Positions 60,584 through 64,000 of a stretch of DNA of 64,000 nt are shown here, in pieces. The stretch lies in assembly GCF_025154075.1 (NCBI RefSeq), contig NZ_JAOAMU010000002.1, positions 62,001 through 126,000 on the forward strand, read 5' to 3'. The notes beneath the pieces are model-generated. The model saw only the letters and a list, made by a program, of their open reading frames with translations. It was not told where the DNA came from and made no database searches. The stretch comes from Chryseobacterium herbae. Its GTDB lineage: Bacteria; Bacteroidota; Bacteroidia; Flavobacteriales; Weeksellaceae. A program made the translations under genes and the position numbers. Each line of letters starts with the position of its first letter. The stretch's first letter is position 1.

Positions 60584-61780
60584 ATGAATTTAGATTTCAA
60601 AATTAAAAATTTACTTCTGATTTGCCTAATTTTTTTAGGAGTATTCAACCAATATTATTCTCAGGTTCAAGTAAAACCGGATTTTAAAACAGGAGCCGAC
60701 CAATCCGAACTTTATCTGCCCCTGTTAAAAAATAAAACAATCGGGGTGGTCACGAACCAAACCGGGCTGATGAGTGATAAAAACCATGTCGTAGATTTTT
60801 TAGTTAAAAACAATATTAAAATCAAGGCGATATTCGCTCCCGAACATGGCTTCAGAGGAGATGCAGATGCCGGAGAAAAAGTGAAAAACGGAGTAGATAC
60901 CAAAACAGGAATCCCGATTATTTCTTTATATGGAAACAATAAAAAGCCGAAACCTGAACAGTTAAAAGGAATTGATATTGTAGTTTTTGATATTCAGGAT
61001 GTGGGGGTGAGATTCTATACTTATATTTCAACTTTGGCTTATTTAATGGAAGCCGGAGCCGAAAACAATGTTGAAATAATGGTGTTGGACCGTCCGAATC
61101 CACACGATGGCTACACAGACGGACCGGTTTTAAAAAAGAAATGGTCAAGTTTCGTAGGAATGCACGAAGTTCCTGTAGTCTACGGATTAACGATAGGAGA
61201 GTATGGGAAAATGGTGAATGGCGAAAAGTGGCTGAAAAATGGAGTTCAGGCAAAATATACGCTGATCCCTATGAAAAATTACCACAAAAAACAGCGTTAT
61301 TCGATTTTAGATAAACCTTCGCCGAATCTGCCAAACGATAAATCAATCAATTTATATCCCAGTTTATGCTTCTTTGAGGGAACTCAGGTTTCTGTTGGAA
61401 GAGGAACAAATCTTCCGTTTCAGATCTATGGGTCTCCATGGACGCAGGGATTGCCTTATCAGTTTACACCAAAACCTAACTTTGGAGCAAAAGATCCTTT
61501 CTTAAATGGAAAACTGTGCTATGGCGAAGATCTTTCAGCTTATTCGAAAGACCTGAGAGACTTGAATCTTGAATGGTTGATTAAATCTTATAAAAGCTAT
61601 AAAAACCCACAACAGGGATTCTTTCTTGAAAACCTGTTCTTTGATAAACTGGCTGGGACTGATGAGTTCAGAAAACAAATCATAGCCGGAAAATCTATCC
61701 AGGAGATCAGAACTTCATGGAAAAGCGATCTGGAAAAATTTGAAAAGATTCGTACCAGGTATGTTATGTATCAGGACTAA
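60584..61780 (+). CDS. DUF1343 protein, NamZ-like exo-beta-N-acetylmuramidase
   Basis: About 398 residues from the ATG at 60584, where a signal peptide begins (LLLICLIFLGVFNQYYSQ); a reading from 60362 would overlap the opposite gene for 220 bp and is rejected. DUF1343/GH171 motifs: VVTNQTGLM, IFAPEHGFRGDADAGE, DIQDVGVRFYTYISTL, VLDRPNPHDGY and YPSLCFFEGTQVSVGRGT. NamZ enzymes release N-acetylmuramic acid from peptidoglycan fragments in the periplasm for recycling. Divergent from the permease gene with a 4-bp gap. Confidence 0.92.
   Translation: MNLDFKIKNLLLICLIFLGVFNQYYSQVQVKPDFKTGADQSELYLPLLKNKTIGVVTNQTGLMSDKNHVVDFLVKNNIKIKAIFAPEHGFRGDADAGEKVKNGVDTKTGIPIISLYGNNKKPKPEQLKGIDIVVFDIQDVGVRFYTYISTLAYLMEAGAENNVEIMVLDRPNPHDGYTDGPVLKKKWSSFVGMHEVPVVYGLTIGEYGKMVNGEKWLKNGVQAKYTLIPMKNYHKKQRYSILDKPSPNLPNDKSINLYPSLCFFEGTQVSVGRGTNLPFQIYGSPWTQGLPYQFTPKPNFGAKDPFLNGKLCYGEDLSAYSKDLRDLNLEWLIKSYKSYKNPQQGFFLENLFFDKLAGTDEFRKQIIAGKSIQEIRTSWKSDLEKFEKIRTRYVMYQD
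60598..60605 (-). promoter_or_regulatory. -7 element of the permease gene, inside the DUF1343 gene
   Basis: On the minus strand TAATTTTG is a perfect TAnnTTTG, about 18 bp before the TTG start at 60579. It lies within codons 5-8 of the DUF1343 gene. Confidence 0.45.
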
Positions 61781-61788
61781 TTTTTTGA

Positions 61789-61884
61789 AAGTCAATAGTC
61801 AATTTGGCTTCGCCGGTCAGTAATGAATCTATAATTCATAAAAAATTCACTGGCAAAGCCAAATTCACAATTAGCAATTCACTT
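61789..61884. repeat. Palindromic intergenic repeat, variant copy 5
   Basis: AGTCAATAGTCAATTTGGCTTCGCCGGT faces ACTGGCAAAGCCAAATTCAC. The core is changed from TTGCTTCGCAA to TTGGCTTCGCC, with compensating change in the other arm (GGCAAAGCCAA), so pairing is kept. It lies between two converging genes. Confidence 0.8.
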
Positions 61885-61889
61885 TTTGA

Positions 61890-62096
61890 TCAGTCGAAAT
61901 TCTGTGGAGGATTCTTATCGTTCTTACCTTTATTAAGAATGAAAAGCCCCAGAGATAATCCTATAACCCCGGCAAAAGCTGTCATCAGCGCTCTTTCAAG
62001 CTTGTCAGGCAGATCATTTCCGATGTAGTTCATTAAAAAAAGGATCACAAAAGTGATCACTGAAATGATAATATGATTTTTTCCGAACAGTTTCAT
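61890..62096 (-). CDS. Small two-helix membrane protein
   Basis: A 68-residue protein with two membrane helices (~8-24, ~38-54) and a charged tail (NKGKNDKNPPQ). It begins 4 bp after the stop of the outer-membrane protein gene and closes the thioredoxin operon. No named family is recognised. Confidence 0.7.
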   Translation of the reverse strand: MKLFGKNHIIISVITFVILFLMNYIGNDLPDKLERALMTAFAGVIGLSLGLFILNKGKNDKNPPQNFD

Positions 62097-62100
62097 GCTG

Positions 62101-62724
62101 TTATTTTAGTTTATAAGAGATCATCACACCACCTCTGTATGGCAAAAACTCTCCACTTTTGTTAAATTTCTGAGCCGATTCGTAACGTTGCCCGGTAGTT
62201 TTGTCATATCCTTTATAGAAATCTTGGGATGTGCCTACTGTTGCATAAACATCAATATTCCATCGGTCTGATACTTTAAACTGGTAACCACCTGTAATAC
62301 CTACGATCAATGAAACTCCTTTTTGATATAAATTTGATGAAACAAATACTTCGTCTTTGTCATTTATATAAGGAGCATCACTCCAGTAATTCCATTTTTG
62401 AAGGACAAATGCTGAAGCTGCGATGTTGGCTCCTATATACCAACGGCTAAATGCTTCATTGAAATAGTATCTTCCTTCCAAGGAAAGAGAATAATATTGA
62501 AGTTCATGTCCGGCAAAAGATTTCCATGGAGATACCAAAACGTCACCTTGTAATGTGTACTTCTGACTTATTTGTTTTTCCACACCTACATTAATTACTC
62601 CAAGCGGAGCCAAAAGTGCGTTTCCTTTAATGTACAGACTTTTTTCCTGTTCTTGTTCCTGAGCGGTTAAAGCTCCTACAGAAAGGAGTGCGATAGACGT
62701 CGTAAGAAATTTGTGTTTCAGCAT
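62101..62724 (-). CDS. Outer-membrane beta-barrel protein (DUF3575-like)
   Basis: A 207-residue exported protein with signal ending GALTAQ. Alternating strands (YIKGNALLAPLGVINVGVEK, SLSLEGRYYFNEAFSRWYIG, GYQFKVSDRWNIDVYATVG) and a GGVMISYKLK end describe a small outer-membrane barrel resembling DUF3575. A Glu/Gln-rich segment follows the signal. The start overlaps the thioredoxin-family stop by one base, so they are co-translated. Confidence 0.8.
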   Translation of the reverse strand: MLKHKFLTTSIALLSVGALTAQEQEQEKSLYIKGNALLAPLGVINVGVEKQISQKYTLQGDVLVSPWKSFAGHELQYYSLSLEGRYYFNEAFSRWYIGANIAASAFVLQKWNYWSDAPYINDKDEVFVSSNLYQKGVSLIVGITGGYQFKVSDRWNIDVYATVGTSQDFYKGYDKTTGQRYESAQKFNKSGEFLPYRGGVMISYKLK

Positions 62725-63899
62725 TATTTTATTTGTTTCAGTAATTCTTCTGCGAGTTTGGAGTCTTTACCTGTCTGAGTAGCCATATTTTTGGACATTT
62801 CAGCGTAGTTTTGGGCCATTTCCTTGTTTCCGGTTAGGAAATAAAGCTTTGCAAGAATATAAGTGTTTTCCGGCGTTTCACCACGCATCACTGATTTCTC
62901 AGCCCATTCTGAGGCTTTCTTTAATGATGCAGGATTTTTAATGTGGTCACCGAATACCCATGCCGCTCTAAGCAGTTCATTAGGTTCGAATGCATCGGAG
63001 TTTTTGTAATATTCCAACGCCGCTTTTTCAAATTCAGGGAAATTGGCATTTTGCTCGTAGTAACTGAGTTTCGTCTGGTTTAGTTTAGATTGAGCGAGTT
63101 GTTTTCCTACTAATGGCTCAGCCGTTTTCAAGAAATACTCCTCGTTGATTCTCTTATTTTTATCATCAATAGATTGCTCTACGATTTTTGAAAGCTTAAG
63201 TTGATTATCAAATTCGTTATAGGTTTCTTCGGGTAAATATTTGATGATATTCGCTTTTCTGGAGGTAAATGTACCGTAGTTTTTGTCTTCCGTAGACTTT
63301 ACAAAGAATAAAAGAAGGCCTATTTCTTCTTTAGAAATTTCTTCCGTTTTCTTTTTGTTTTCGAAATAGCGCTCTGAAGCTTTTTTGGCAAAATCATAAT
63401 CTGAAGAAGAGTTCAGCTTCATAATATTGGTAAGGAATTCAGGATCTTTTTCTCCTTTGGCAAAACGCTCTTTTAAAGAACCTTTTGAATTCCCTGGTGA
63501 ATTGATGTCTTGAGCCATAGCGACAAACATACTTTCCTCCATGTACCCGGTGTTTTGGGAAACAAGCTCACCTTCACCATTCAGGAAAAGGTAAGTAGGA
63601 TAGGAGCGGACTCCATATTTGGCTGCTATTTCTCTTCCTTCGCCTTTCTCCATATCGAATCTGGCATTCACAAAATTCGCATTGAAATAATCCCCGACAG
63701 ATTTTTTAGTAAATACGTTCTTTTCCATCATCTTGCATGGTCCGCACCATGTCGTATAAGCATCGACGAAAACCAGTTTTTTTTCTTTTTTTGCCTTTGC
63801 TATAACGTCTTTGAACGGTAATTCCTGAAACTGTATAGCTTCCTGAGCCATGATAACGGCAGAGCAGAAAACAAATACCCCGGAGATGATCTTCTTCAT
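62724..63899 (-). CDS. Exported thioredoxin-family protein
   Basis: About 391 residues from the ATG at 63899; the TTG two codons earlier is unlikely. A signal peptide ends FCSAVIMAQ. The thioredoxin-like domain (~25-135) has YTTWCGPCKMMEKNVF with the CGPC redox pair and VRSYPTYLF with the cis-Pro. The C-terminal ~250 residues are helical and TPR-like. It should act as a periplasmic disulfide reductase or isomerase, perhaps on the barrel protein encoded next. The first gene of a three-gene operon. Confidence 0.9.
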   Translation of the reverse strand: MKKIISGVFVFCSAVIMAQEAIQFQELPFKDVIAKAKKEKKLVFVDAYTTWCGPCKMMEKNVFTKKSVGDYFNANFVNARFDMEKGEGREIAAKYGVRSYPTYLFLNGEGELVSQNTGYMEESMFVAMAQDINSPGNSKGSLKERFAKGEKDPEFLTNIMKLNSSSDYDFAKKASERYFENKKKTEEISKEEIGLLLFFVKSTEDKNYGTFTSRKANIIKYLPEETYNEFDNQLKLSKIVEQSIDDKNKRINEEYFLKTAEPLVGKQLAQSKLNQTKLSYYEQNANFPEFEKAALEYYKNSDAFEPNELLRAAWVFGDHIKNPASLKKASEWAEKSVMRGETPENTYILAKLYFLTGNKEMAQNYAEMSKNMATQTGKDSKLAEELLKQIK

Positions 63900-64000
63900 T
63901 TTCAAATTAGATTTGTAGGCGAAGATAGTTATTTTCCAAATTGTAGACGACGATTTTATGTCCGAAGGCTCTATATTAACGAATTTTAAGACAGCCGGGA

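Overview
The window looks like a chromosomal stretch of a Bacteroidota bacterium of the Flavobacteriia, most probably Chryseobacterium or a close relative. The evidence is low GC, TAnnTTTG-type -7 promoter elements, paired SusC/SusD proteins, two proteins with type IX secretion C-terminal sorting domains, a Bacteroidota-type (T6SS-iii) Hcp/VgrG set, and many dispersed intergenic palindromes. I saw no rRNA, tRNA, CRISPR array, transposase or phage genes. All family assignments were made by eye; no database was searched.

Layout. 1-391: a cobalamin riboswitch on the minus strand, serving a gene beyond the left edge, then a palindromic repeat. 392-2329: cytidine deaminase, an Old Yellow Enzyme and a small DUF2752 membrane protein. 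2443-15847: a 13-kb type VI secretion accessory island. It holds an Hcp/TssD tube protein, a VgrG spike with a 56-codon trailing ORF, a DUF2235 (Tle1-like) lipase effector, small membrane and lipoprotein genes that may give immunity, a LysM protein, a DUF4280 PAAR-like tip protein, an 887-residue protein with an OmpA-like domain but no signal peptide, and three further unknown genes. No sheath, baseplate, membrane-complex or ATPase gene lies in the window, so the machine itself must be encoded elsewhere.

15922-22735: a T9SS-exported endonuclease I, small conserved proteins, a PLP-dependent deaminase-like enzyme, a glucosaminidase and HemL. 22815-26985: two paralogous cytosine-deaminase-like amidohydrolases on either side of an AraC regulator. 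Both share an operator-like pair of half-sites 21 bp apart, and the first gene is framed by inverted copies of a repeat of about 140 bp. 27231-33085: a TonB receptor with a beta-helix lipoprotein, divergent from a PhoB/PhoR-like two-component system. 33220-45037: a pRiA4b ORF-3 protein, a GH13 hydrolase, a GreA-like protein, a T9SS-exported M4 metalloprotease, ThyA, a serine hydrolase and an M1 aminopeptidase.

45174-50934: a possible small utilisation locus made of an esterase and a SusC/SusD pair. 50998-54763: an AraC regulator divergent from an aldehyde dehydrogenase, whose usual partner DUF779 lies beyond about 750 bp of repeats. 54977-64000: a dicarboxylate/cation symporter, CbpA/CbpM chaperones, a cystathionine beta-synthase-like enzyme, a LolC/E-type permease divergent from a DUF1343 (NamZ-like) muramidase, and a thioredoxin-family operon.

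The most interesting points are the T6SS accessory island with its unusual OmpA-domain cargo candidate, the common AraC operator geometry at three promoters, and the dense set of palindromic repeat families, including a 93-bp tandem array next to a GC-rich structured element.
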